Shown one piece after another: positions 16,830 through 26,715 of a stretch of 32,808 nt of DNA (positions are counted from its first letter, which is position 1; each line of letters begins with the position of its first letter). A model generated the notes under the pieces. The model was given only the letters and a program-made list of their open reading frames with translations. It was not told where the DNA came from and searched no databases. The translations under genes and the position numbers were made by a program. This DNA is from Deltaproteobacteria bacterium (GTDB taxonomy: Bacteria; SAR324; NAC60-12). The stretch is from positions 1-32,808 of the forward strand of contig NYXK01000162.1 in the NCBI GenBank assembly GCA_002685535.1. The letters are read 5' to 3'.

Positions 16830-19076
16830 ATGACTGCTTCCCGGCCTACCACGCCAGAGCGCGAAGAGGCTGAGACGCTCAATGCTGCCGAGATCCTCGT
16901 CAAGATGGCCAACACTCCAGTTGGCACTTCAGGTTTGCCCATCAACGAGGATGATATCGCTGCGGTGCCAAACCCAGGCACTCTTCCTCCCGTCGAAGCT
17001 ACATCTACAACCTCAAGTCCTTTGACCGACACCACTACTCCTCCTTCTGTACCAGGTGAGGCTCCGGTTCATCCAATTGCGATCCCGTCTACAAGCTCGA
17101 CTTTGAGTGGCTCTGATACCTCAACTTCAATTCCTGCGGCCGTAGTTGCACCTACACCTGCAAGAGTCGTTGCTGCCTCCATGGCTGTACAGTCGGTTGC
17201 TGCTTCGAACGTGGTATCCGGACCTACTGCAAATCGTGATGGCACATTTCACAACATGATTGTCAATGAAGTCCAGTCTGCGAGACCACTGCCACCCATT
17301 TCTTGGGGCCCTACCTCTCAGAAATATGGACATGGAGCTCAACATGATGCATCATTGTCCGCTGGATCTTCCAAGAGCAAGGCAGGCAATGGTCTCATCA
17401 GACCTTCTGGTCAGTCAACCAAGTCCGTCATCTACACCACTACCGATGAGCGCCACTTCGCCAATCTCAGTGTCAAGCCTTCTACTGCGGCTAATCCCTC
17501 AGCACACTTCGATAAGATTGGCTCTCACTCTCTCAACACTCCCACAGCTCATCAGTCAAACTCTGGTGCAGTTTCTTACTCGGTGATCAACGGTCGTCCC
17601 TGCTTGGGCCCTGTAACACAAGTAAAGGACAATGCTGGAAAGTCTCAGGCAACTCCTGGCTCTGTCAACGGCCGCATCAATCCTGGAAAGACTGGGCGTA
17701 ATGGAGTACCCAGAGTTCAGACACCGTTCAGCAGTCAGCGTCCCGCTACGCAGACTACCTTCAATCCATTCTCTCTGCCGTCTCCTGGTCAGCCAATGCC
17801 ATTTTGGTATCCTGCTACCCTTACTCAGCGGTCGTCCGCCAGCCCATACGGGTCTCAGATCGCTGCTACTCCTTCTAGATCGTCCCCAATTCAAGGTCAG
17901 CAAGACATGGGCAGTTCTCGGACTCTGTTACCATCCACGCCATCCAAGTCTGCATCTGCCACTTCCAATGGTACTAGACCTCGAACTGAACTTCCATCTG
18001 CGCCGCTCAAGAACACTTCGATTCCTCCCAGTAATGGTACCCCTCGAACTCTATTGCCTGCCAGAAGCTCTTCTGGATCTGTCACTTCCGATGGATCTCA
18101 GCGATCAGAGGTGTTCCGACTTATGGATGAACGAATGAGTGATATTAAGTTCAGTGGATCTGCTGTCACAACCGACGACCTTGTGCGTCTCGAGCACATG
18201 GAGCGAGCCTTGCTGTCAGACTTCTATATTCTTCATGGAACTTTTCTTCCCCACCCTCGTTATGATGGTCAACCCAACGAAGCTGCTTTCATTGCAGGCG
18301 GTTTCCGTCACCCTCGAAACTTCTACGACTTTGAGGATCGGATGAAGAACTTGAAGAAGAAGGTTGTCAAGCGATTGGAGAAGCAGGCCGCTTCAGAAAT
18401 TGGTACACAAAAGGACTGGAGCAAACAATTGGCAGAGGAGCACGAAACTTTGAGCATCTTGTACGACGAGTTGGTTCATTGCAAGAAGTGCTTGACCGGA
18501 CTACGCAAGTATTTGGAACGAGAGAACAAGGTTGGCGAATTCTACGAATACAAACTCAAGGTCCAGTACACTGAAATCGGCAACCAGGACATCCCTCCAG
18601 GATACCGCAGATCGACCGCGGCGAAGAAGAAGAAGGCTGCCCCAGCTACAAACACGAAGACCACCAGTGGCAAGAAGCGACAGAATTTCATCTTGATAGA
18701 CTCCGACAACAGCTCCGAGCAAGGTTCTACGCCAACAGCAAGCAAGCCTCCCCGCAAGAAAGCCAAGACTCAACCTACTCAGAGCGGCCAGATATCTTCC
18801 ACTACACAATTCCGAGCCACCAGTCAACCCACAAATGGTACGGGTATGCGTCAACAGCCACGAGGTCCCGCACAAGCCATGAACGGTTCCGGTATGCAAC
18901 AATCCCCACGAGGCCCTCCACCTGCATCCCCCGCAGTCCGACCCCGAACAGTTGCCGACATTGATCGTGACATTGCTGTGAGAGCTGTAGAGGTTGAGAA
19001 ACTCCAACAAGAAATGACAAGACTCAGATGGGAGAAGTTGATGTTGGAGGATTGTGGCCAGAATGGTGGCGCTTGA
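16830..19076 (+). CDS. Large Ser/Thr/Pro-rich probable nuclear protein with coiled coil (748 aa)
   Basis: The start is ATG 16830 (MTASRPTTPEREEAETLNAA), the first in-frame ATG after the leader intron. Upstream frame back to 16575 has only a GTG. Residues 1-~425 are Ser/Thr/Pro-rich and probably disordered, including three degenerate copies of a RTLLPSTPSK...SNGT unit near 365-425. Residues ~430-592 are the likely folded part: RLMDERMSDIKF, HMERALLSDFYILHGTF, FRHPRNFYDFEDRMKNLKKK, a long helix, then YYK-type and PPGYRR segments. Basic KKKKAAP and GKKRQ around 598-618 resemble a nuclear localisation signal, followed by IDSDNSSE and PPRKKAKT. Two NGxGMxQxPRGP repeats precede a C-terminal coiled coil (~704-744). 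Family not recognised. Chromatin association is possible but inferred. Confidence 0.8.
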   Translation: MTASRPTTPEREEAETLNAAEILVKMANTPVGTSGLPINEDDIAAVPNPGTLPPVEATSTTSSPLTDTTTPPSVPGEAPVHPIAIPSTSSTLSGSDTSTSIPAAVVAPTPARVVAASMAVQSVAASNVVSGPTANRDGTFHNMIVNEVQSARPLPPISWGPTSQKYGHGAQHDASLSAGSSKSKAGNGLIRPSGQSTKSVIYTTTDERHFANLSVKPSTAANPSAHFDKIGSHSLNTPTAHQSNSGAVSYSVINGRPCLGPVTQVKDNAGKSQATPGSVNGRINPGKTGRNGVPRVQTPFSSQRPATQTTFNPFSLPSPGQPMPFWYPATLTQRSSASPYGSQIAATPSRSSPIQGQQDMGSSRTLLPSTPSKSASATSNGTRPRTELPSAPLKNTSIPPSNGTPRTLLPARSSSGSVTSDGSQRSEVFRLMDERMSDIKFSGSAVTTDDLVRLEHMERALLSDFYILHGTFLPHPRYDGQPNEAAFIAGGFRHPRNFYDFEDRMKNLKKKVVKRLEKQAASEIGTQKDWSKQLAEEHETLSILYDELVHCKKCLTGLRKYLERENKVGEFYEYKLKVQYTEIGNQDIPPGYRRSTAAKKKKAAPATNTKTTSGKKRQNFILIDSDNSSEQGSTPTASKPPRKKAKTQPTQSGQISSTTQFRATSQPTNGTGMRQQPRGPAQAMNGSGMQQSPRGPPPASPAVRPRTVADIDRDIAVRAVEVEKLQQEMTRLRWEKLMLEDCGQNGGA

Positions 19077-20241
19077 TTTGGTTTCCTACACATACACTAC
19101 GCATACATAATTGTCTGATTATTGGTTGTACTTTTGGATCTCGAAGATTGGAGACGCTATTTTTGGATTACCTTGTCATAGAGTACTGTAGCTAGTTGGG
19201 TTGAAACTTTTCAACCCGTCCTCTGTCCCGCGAATGCTTGTGATCGTGATCGTGAATGCTTCCGAGTCCGCCACACCTTCTGCCTGTGCCATCCCTCCCT
19301 GCCTTCTTCGCGCTCACCAGAACTTAGTGGTTGGAGTGCTGAAAGAATTCCTCCAACCATGATACGTTGTGCTCTCATGTACTGGGTATCGCTGAGCCAT
19401 GAGCCTTTTGCCACATACTCAATGTCCCGTCACGATGCTCTGTGAACCGGCGATTGATGAGCAGCTCATATCTTCTCTCAACAGGTCTCTGGGATTCGAC
19501 GTCCTCTCTGAAGACTTAAGAGTGCTTCTGAAAGCTTACAAACATACCGCAGGGGACTGTCCAACCAACTCAGACCAATATTCTTGAAGTTGAGATTCTT
19601 GTTTACTTTGCTGATTAAGCGAATCATCTGTGCTTATCGCCGAAATTAGGACAATCTTCCACAAATCGTGGCCTTATTGAGATATTCACAGCATTCTTCA
19701 TTGGTTTCTAAGATATCAGAGTAAATTGGATCAAAACGAGGTAGGCATAGAAGTTCACGGTAGTCCTATACTTCTGGTAGCGGTTGGCTGCCTGAATCCG
19801 ATGATATTCACCACCTGGCCCAAAAATGGCAGTCTGTCTCGTTCAAAAAATCCCTTTTAACATCAAGTTTAGTACCTCAGGTTCGATAGATATCCTGCTT
19901 TTGCGTTGCTGCAACACAGTATGCAGTCAGTGTTCCGTTGACAGGTCGGATTTCTGCCGTGCAGTTTTCAGTGAGTCACGTGATCGCTCGCTGATATTTC
20001 CACATTCACTTCCACGCCCTGAAGTCGTCAAGGTTGAATCAAGCAGCGAGCCATTGGTCTAAATGGCAACAGCCAGATTTCTCTGATTATTTGAACTGGT
20101 TACAGACAAGCCTCTAGCCCATCTACATCCAGCCGCTCCTCCGACTCTTTTCGATCTCGATCTCCGGCCTTTGTCGAGACGACTTCTCTCCTCCGAAAAA
20201 CTTAATCGTGACAAACGTCACCCAAATCCAGCTCTACAGCC
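19077..20241. other. Intergenic, no supported gene
   Basis: Contains the 3' flank of the large gene and the upstream region of the broken coiled-coil locus. A 62-codon frame at 19399-19587 starts with ATG but has no recognisable content. Confidence 0.5.
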
Positions 20242-21801
20242 ATGTCTAGTATTCAGAACTCCGCCGTCGATAATCACATACCTCCTCGACCATTCACCTT
20301 GGTGGCTTTAGAGGAGGTAGAAGTCTACGCTGCCGCGTTATCATACTTGATGGCCGACTATAACATCTTAGTCATCGGATTCGACAAAGACAGAGACAAC
20401 AATATCAGAAACACGTATGCTTCACTGGGCCTAGATTGCATGGTTAGGATCTTCGACGTCGAGGACCACATACAATTGGAAGAATTTATTTATTAAGTAA
20501 TTAAACCTGGTCCAGTTTATTAAATAAGTACATCTACATTCTATTTACTGAATAAGTAGATTCTATTTACTGAATAAGTAGATTCTATTTACTTAATAAG
20601 TAAATGAAAATAAATTCTTATTTACTTAATAAGTAAATGAAAATAAGTTTTACTAAATAGCTAAATCCATATTCACTTATTTAGTAAATTCGTGAGGGCT
20701 GAAGAAGGCTGTTGTATGGATGGCAGAACGTGTTGCGAAGGGCAAGAAAGTGAGATCGTCGCATCTCGAGAAAGAACAGGATGTTCTTGTAGTAATTGAC
20801 GATGAGTTCAACCGTCTCCGAGAGGATATGCAGAGCCTCAGGGGGAATCCTGAAGGTTCGGAAGCCTATGTACACGAGGACCGCGCCGCATTTCAAGATG
20901 ATCAGAACTCGAGTGGCTAGAAGAGACCTACCACTTGAAAACTTGGTGGCTCGAGACAAAGCTGCGACGAAAGCAATCTATCAGGACACAGCCAATTTCC
21001 AGAAGAGCAGCAGCAGCAGCATCTTCCCCGCCAACCTAGCATCTACTGATGAGGATGTCACTGTTCATGAATCGATCGATGATCGCCAGCAAGCTCTCAC
21101 CAGATGATGGGGTTCCAACACGAAAGGCAAGAGTTTCTCGAACCAAGACGAAGAAGCGCTAGATACGAAGAGGCAGAAGCAGGGAGCTCCTAGCTCATCT
21201 CCATCCCAGGCGGCTCAATCGGAGGAGGAGCCTATCAAGAGGAGATCTTCCAAACGAGTAGTGAAGGAAGTTGATCTAACATTCCCACAAAAATCCAGGA
21301 AAAATTCCGGAATTCGTCGGAAGATCAAGAATTCACTTGTACAAACGCAAGCAGAGCGACAGATGCTAGAGGAATCTGGCCTGCCTATTGTCGATGAAAG
21401 TTTTATCATGGAATTCACGAAGCGCATTCCACAGCAAGTACAGCTTCAGCACACTATGAGGAGATCCGACAACTGAAACTCAGAATCGAGGAACAAGAAG
21501 CAAGGATGAAAAAGATGGGACGTTATACGAGAAGATCATAAAGGAAAGAGATGAGCTGAGCAAGGACATGCAGGAGGCATGGGATGCTCTAAAAGATGAG
21601 CGGAGAATGTTGAGGGATATGACGGAACGAAAGGAGAGATGCAAGAGAATGGTGACAGACAATCGGAGATCTGGGCATACGGGAGCTGGAGATTGCACGT
21701 CGAAGGAGAGTGATAGCGAGGAAGACATCCCCGCACGAATGAACAAGAGGTATCAGATGCCACGGGACCATCTCAGGGCATGCGGAATTCGAGGCCCATG
21801 A
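20242..21801 (+). pseudogene. Decayed coiled-coil gene interrupted by an AT-rich repeat block
   Basis: ATG 20242 opens an 84-codon frame (MSSIQNSAVDNHIPPRPFTL, then YNILVIGFDKDRDNN) that stops inside the AT-rich block at 20484-20693. Coding-like sequence resumes after it: LKKAVVWMAERVAKGKKVRS, FNRLREDMQSL. It then appears in another frame from about 20796 to 21476 with one in-frame TGA at 21105-21107 between QQALTR and WGSNTKGKSF. Further fragments in shifted frames read HYEEIRQLKLRIEEQEAR (about 21450-21505) and TLYEKIIKERDELSKDM, then WDALKDERRMLRDMTERKER. The ensemble looks like one coiled-coil protein with a basic, Ser-rich middle, broken several times. It is the first member of the same-strand coiled-coil cluster. 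Function unknown. Exact exon limits cannot be set. Confidence 0.5.
20484..20693. repeat. AT-rich block of nested palindromic tandem repeats
   Basis: Four units in a row: 20539-20560 and 20561-20582 (TTCTATTTACTGAATAAGTA plus GA, identical 22-mers), 20583-20614 and 20615-20647 (related 32-33-mers with TTTACTTAATAAGTAAATG). Each centre TTTACTNAATAAGTARA is a near-perfect palindrome. Diverged TTAGTAAA/TTTACTAAA copies flank them. The block falls within an otherwise coding-like stretch. Confidence 0.85.
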
Positions 21802-23007
21802 TTGTTGGAAGAAGATGCCTGGACTTTGGGATAGTGTTTTTGGAAGTCTGGTGGCCTAGTTCGGGTGGTTTTCATAGACATCATATTGAGCCTGGTAGGG
21901 AAGCCGGTTGCATTAGCCATAGGAGGGGTACATCATATGGCCCAAGAAATGACATTGAGTCAGCCAATATAGTTGTTTGATCTTCATAGCTTCACTATCA
22001 CGAAACAAACTATACCAACAGTGCCTATCATATTGTGCTGCTAGGAAGATGAAAGAATGGGGCAATTGGCAATGAAGCCTTGACTTGAACGTATGCAACA
22101 ATGCTGGAGCCATTGGCTAATACGTGTAATCACTAAGGGAGTCGCACCATGTATGACTCTCATTATCAAATTCACAATGTCGTCCTGTTTGTGTCGTCCA
22201 TCAAGTAGCGATTGATCATGTGCAAGCCATGTCCAATACAGCTCATGGTCTAGGCTCGAAGTAGACTAGGGCGCTCGAGTAATTTTCGCACTGTTTACTT
22301 TGTCGTGCCTCATCAGGCCTCGAAGCGTTTTCCCTTTCAACTTCCTGCACTTTCTCAACGTGAGCTGATGAAAAAAACATACCAGAGCATCCTTACTATA
22401 ATATTATTGAGTCGAGAACGCCTCATCGAGAACACCTCATCGAGAACACCTTAGCCCATCTGCACCGACTTTCGCACATCCGGTATACACTGGCTTTGGT
22501 AGTCTGGCTTTTCGTGGTGGATGTGGCCAAGATGGGGGTATCCGTTGAGCTCATTGTGGAGTAGGAGCACTGGGCTCGTTGTCTTGAAAATCAATCATGG
22601 AGTCATGGGGCACGATTACAATCATATCTCCTCTACTTGAACCGCAAATGAATAATCTGTCTCGATGGCGTGCTCTCGAGACACAATCCAATGATACTGC
22701 ACTGGGCATAGAATGCGAGATTATTGATTGACAGCATTTCACAATTGAAGCACAGTACAGCAGAAGAACTACAGTGCCAGTACCATCCGCCGAACGCAAG
22801 CTTTAAACTATATTCTAGATAGAAGTACCTTTGACAGTGAATGCTGAGATCGTATGTCGAGGAAGTCGGGTGTGGTTGCTGGCTCAGAATCGCGCTAGCT
22901 TCGCTTAAAACCCCGCCATTCGTTGTAAACAGATCCGACGCACCGGAGACCTCTCGAAATCTCGACAAGAGAGTCCCGAATACACCCATGACATTGGTAC
23001 CTTCAGT
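21802..23007. other. Intergenic, no supported gene
   Basis: Contains a three-unit 14-bp repeat (see separate entry) and the promoter/leader of the gene at 23008. Short frames on both strands lack recognisable content. Confidence 0.5.
22412..22453 (+). repeat. Three tandem 14-bp units
   Basis: TCGAGAACGCCTCA, TCGAGAACACCTCA and TCGAGAACACCTTA follow one another, differing at one position each. It lies about 550 bp upstream of the coiled-coil gene start at 23008. Confidence 0.85.
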
Positions 23008-24730
23008 ATGGCCGACCATGAGAACAACGATGGCAGCATGCCGATACCGATGCTGTGCTCTAATCCTTTCGGGCTTCGGCCCTTGGACAGGCTCGAAAGC
23101 ATGATCAGCGAAATCGACAATATCCACGCCACGCTCCCAGAGCTTGTGGCACTACGCAAGAGGATGGAACAAATTCACCGTCAAAGTATCAATCTTTGTG
23201 TCAAAGTGGCGATGGGAGAGATTGTGGCGAATTCTGGCACCAAGGATCCAGTCACGCAGCAGGAGAGAGCTCAGGATACAAAGGATATCGAAGCACTGGC
23301 AGGAGTCGTTGACGTTTTGCAGCTCAGACTTGGAAATTTGTGCAACTCTTCAGCCTATAAAGAACTCTTGGAGCGGAAGGAAGAGCTCGAGTCCGATCTG
23401 CGAACGGAAAGAGCGAAGGTACAGGCAAAGGAGGATGCTATTGCTGACTCGATACTGATCAGAGACGGGCTGAATAGAGATGTGGCAAGACTTCGTGAGG
23501 AACTGGAGTCTGCAACGAGCATGATGAGTGAGAATAACATTCGAAAGTGGGAAGCTAGATTGAAGGAGGTACAAGGATGCCTTGATCGAGCTGCGGGCAA
23601 ATACGCAGACCTGGATCGAGACCACCGCAGAGTTTTGGAAGAGCTTCAAGTTCTCAAGAACAACACAGCACAATGGAGTAACGATAAAGCCGCTTTGGAT
23701 ACCCAGGTGGATACACTAAGCAGAGACAAGGCGAAGTTAGAGTGCGATATTGCAACGTTGCGGAGCCAGATCAGGATAATTCAGAGGGAAAAGATTGACA
23801 TCGAAAGCAGTTCAGCGGCTGAGGAGCTGAGACGAGTACGACTTGCGAATTTCATTATCCAAAGCGAAGTCACGACTCTGAAAACCAGGATCCGAGAGTT
23901 AGAAGAAAATGCTAGCATCACGGACAGGCTTGGTAGGTGCTGTTACAATCTCATCTCTGAGCTATTGTCCCTGGAGTCACCTAGGACTTATTTTTTCTGG
24001 GACTAATCATAAATCTACCATAGGCACCAACTGTACAGCCACAAGAGATCTTGAACACCAGAAGAGGAAGAAAATCCAATGGAAAGAACATGCGAAAGAA
24101 CTCAAGAATTCGCTAGAAGAGAAAGAGGTCGAGTTAGAATGTGCTTGCTCAGACAATCGTCAACTCGCGAAGGAACTCAAACGAATCCATGATCGTGCCA
24201 AGAACGAAGCGGCACTGCTGGCCCGCCGTTTCCCAAGATTGGGAGGTCGAGATCAAGACTCTACCGAAGAAGACGATGATGGCGAAGATATTGGAGCAGA
24301 TGAAGGAGGGGATCAAGATGGCAACACTGGCAACGGACCGGTACTACAGGGGTACAAACAACCAGTCTATAACATGTACATGGGATATCGTGACACTGAA
24401 GGTTCACAACGTCGAGTTTCGCAGCCGAACACAAGTACTGGTGAAGGGCAGGGCGATTTGGATGTGCCGGACGTGGCTCTGAAACCTAAATCAACGGATC
24501 CAGTGCCACAGGGGTGGGCCGTTGTGAAAGAAGTAAATGCCCTCGCCTGTTTCAAGACATTGCTAACGGGAGCTTATGCAGCATCTCAGAAAGGTCCCAG
24601 ATCGCTCTTCTCGCTCGAGAGTCATATCTTCTGGAAGCACCGGAAATTGATGGATTCTTCATGTTCTACTTGGACTTTGAGTTGGGAACCCACACCGCAT
24701 TCCTGTTGTTATAGGGATAATTTTCAATGA
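23008..24730 (+). CDS. Coiled-coil protein A of the cluster (about 543 aa, two exons)
   Basis: Exons 23008-23932 and 24024-24730. The intron (91 nt) has donor GTAGGT, branch CTAAT and acceptor CCATAG. Splicing in phase 1 gives ...TDRLGTNCTATRD. The start is ATG 23008 (MADHENNDGSMPIPML). Residues ~30-360 are almost continuous heptad-rich helix: LERKEELESDLRTERAKVQA, KWEARLKEVQGCL, LSRDKAKLECDIATLRSQI. Exon 2 adds KELKNSLEEKEVELE, then an acidic run (STEEDDDGEDIGADEG) and a C-terminal part (WAVVKEVNALACFKTLL onward) that becomes less coding-like after about 24560; another unrecognised intron there is possible. No catalytic motif, signal peptide or membrane span. Family not recognised. Possibly a structural or chromosome/cytoskeleton-associated coiled coil, which is inference. 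Confidence 0.7.
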
Positions 24731-25209
24731 AGCCTCTGTTCTGATGGCGTTGGAGAAGCGGAAATGCTACATCTGGTGTTCTTATGGTAGCGGTGGGTGG
24801 GGCAGCTTATGCAAAAACCCGCATTTGACTGCAATCGAGTTTCTTGTCTTTGTCAGATAGATGTCTCCCGTTAGGTCGATCTGTGCGATGTCGTGCGGTA
24901 GAGCCAGTAAATTTGTTTGCAGGCCTGGGACATAAAATTCGATTGCTTGAGGGGGTGCCGTTTCTCTTTGCTGAACATTAACTTGGTCACTATATTCATC
25001 CGTGGCAATCAACAATCCATGTTTTCCGACCGACGCGTTTGCACTGGCCATGCTCGACGCTTCAAATCAAACAACGCTTACCAGCCCACCTAGAATCTCC
25101 AGCATACCAGGAGTAAGCCCGAAACAAACCCTGATTTTCAACAAGTATCTAGCTTCCACGAAGCCCGAGTCTCATTATATGACACCTACCAGCAGTTAAC
25201 TTTGCCACC
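24731..25209. other. Intergenic with one odd antisense frame
   Basis: Between coiled-coil gene A and the decayed copy B. A minus-strand frame from ATG 25051 to 24782 (89 codons; IEFYVPGLQTNLLALPHD) and a plus-strand frame from ATG 25050 (MLDASNQTTLTSPPRISSIP, followed by a GTAAGC) are both open. The latter could be a lost first exon of copy B. Neither is supported further. Confidence 0.35.
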
Positions 25210-26368
25210 ATGAGACGAAGCTCCAGTGAACCTACCCTGCCAGCGCAAACGGACCATCACCTCCAAGCTGCCCAGGTACCAGTACCGTCCCCACAACGAC
25301 ACAGACTCCTGAGGCTACTACTCGACAGAGGGGATGAAGAATATCAAAAGCTTGTGAACCGAAATATCGCACCGAAGTTGAGATGTACGAAAGCCCGAGG
25401 ACGGAGACCGGAAAGCAACTGTAGAAATCAGCCAGCTCCGTGCCAAGAACGAAAGTCTATCCGCTGCGCAAAAATAACAAAGGGCAGAGGTGGCCAGCGA
25501 GAAGAAGAGGACTCGAGAGCAACACGAAGAAAGGATTCGGGCAGTACAAGATGATTTCGGGTCGTACAAAAAACAAGCCGAGTCAAATGACAGGGACTTT
25601 AGATCGAAAGTCGATTCGCTGGTCCACAATATTGAAGATCTCAACGGGAGTATTACACAGTCAAATATGTCGAATACGGAATCGAAGAGAGAAAGAGACG
25701 AGGCGGTAAAGATGCGACAAGAACTGGAAACAAGGCTTGAGGAGCTGCAACAAAGGCCGCGGGTTACACTCAAAGAGCTTGCGACAGCACGTGCTTCTAC
25801 TGAGCTAAAAGTCTCCGGGATCGACAGAGCCTCCCGCGAATGGCAAATGAAGGAAAGAGAATACCTGCAAGTTATCGAGGACCTGCAGACGGCATACCAG
25901 ACCTTCAGGAAACAAAACCTCGAGATGACGAACATGGTCGAGAAACAAGCTGAAATTTGGGGTAAAACGCTGGAGAGACACAGGGGTGAAAGACCTGACA
26001 AGCGACAGAAAACATCAGATTCTAGCATAGGACCAGACGTTGAAGGCGGCCCGGTGGGGGTTGATGGTCTTCTTCAAAGAGCACCATTAGTCCAGACCCA
26101 TCAGCCGCTCCAGTACGATGCCCAACAAGCTCAGCAAGTCCACTATCCTCCATACCAACATCATCGATCTCAATTTCCTACTGCCCAAGCGGGGTCTTCT
26201 CGTGAAGGCCGGCGGAATTCGAGATTTTCTTCCCGTGATCGTCGAAGAAGCAGAGAGGCCGATGAGTTACATTCGTACAGTACAGGCTTTGCTCATTTAC
26301 TTTGGCAGCGGAACGATTGTAGTGATGTATTTGCATCCTTGTATGAATTGATGACTACCCCTGAGTGA
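25210..26368 (+). pseudogene. Coiled-coil copy B with frame changes and an in-frame TAA
   Basis: ATG 25210 sits in a strong context (GCCACCATG) and opens MRRSSSEPTLPAQTDHHLQ. Coding sense then changes frame several times: STVPTTTQTPEATTRQRG, DEEYQKLVNRNIA, RTEVEMYESPRTETGK, ATVEISQLRAKNESLSAAQK. The last of these meets TAA at 25475-25477. The same frame then continues uninterrupted to 26368: QRAEVASEKKRTREQHEER, a long coiled coil to ~WGKTLERHRGERPDKRQK, then Gln/His/Tyr-rich and Arg-rich segments. CAA to TAA would account for the stop. The continuous frame has no early ATG (a GTG at 25490 is not a usual fungal start). Charged coiled coil followed by a basic tail resembles genes A, C, D and E. 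Undetected introns could explain some frame changes, but not the TAA. Confidence 0.5.
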
Positions 26369-26715
26369 TTTCTTAAGCTTGGTGATGGCTGAAGATGACT
26401 ACACTCTACATTGGGAAAGTCAGTAGTAATCTTGGCCGCAGTTGTGTGAGCAATGGAAGTAGTTGCTGACTTTGGGATATTGTCCAGTGACATCGAATTC
26501 TCCTTAGGAGAGTATGCACCGCACCCTCTGTGACTGCCTTTTTCCACTTGAATCATGTTCAATTCAATCATTTCTTTCCTTAATCTTGTCCAAACGATAT
26601 GCAACTGAGACAACATATCACAATTCTCGGGTTTCACTTAACACCGACAAGTGAATTTTCCAGCTGAGCTAAAGTAGGCACACTTGAACCTGCCATCGAG
26701 AAGCTCTCGGAAGAG

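Noticed and set aside
25490..26368. Intact 292-residue coiled-coil gene starting at 25490
   Set aside because: The first codon is GTG; coding sense continues upstream through an in-frame TAA. It is better read as a broken gene.
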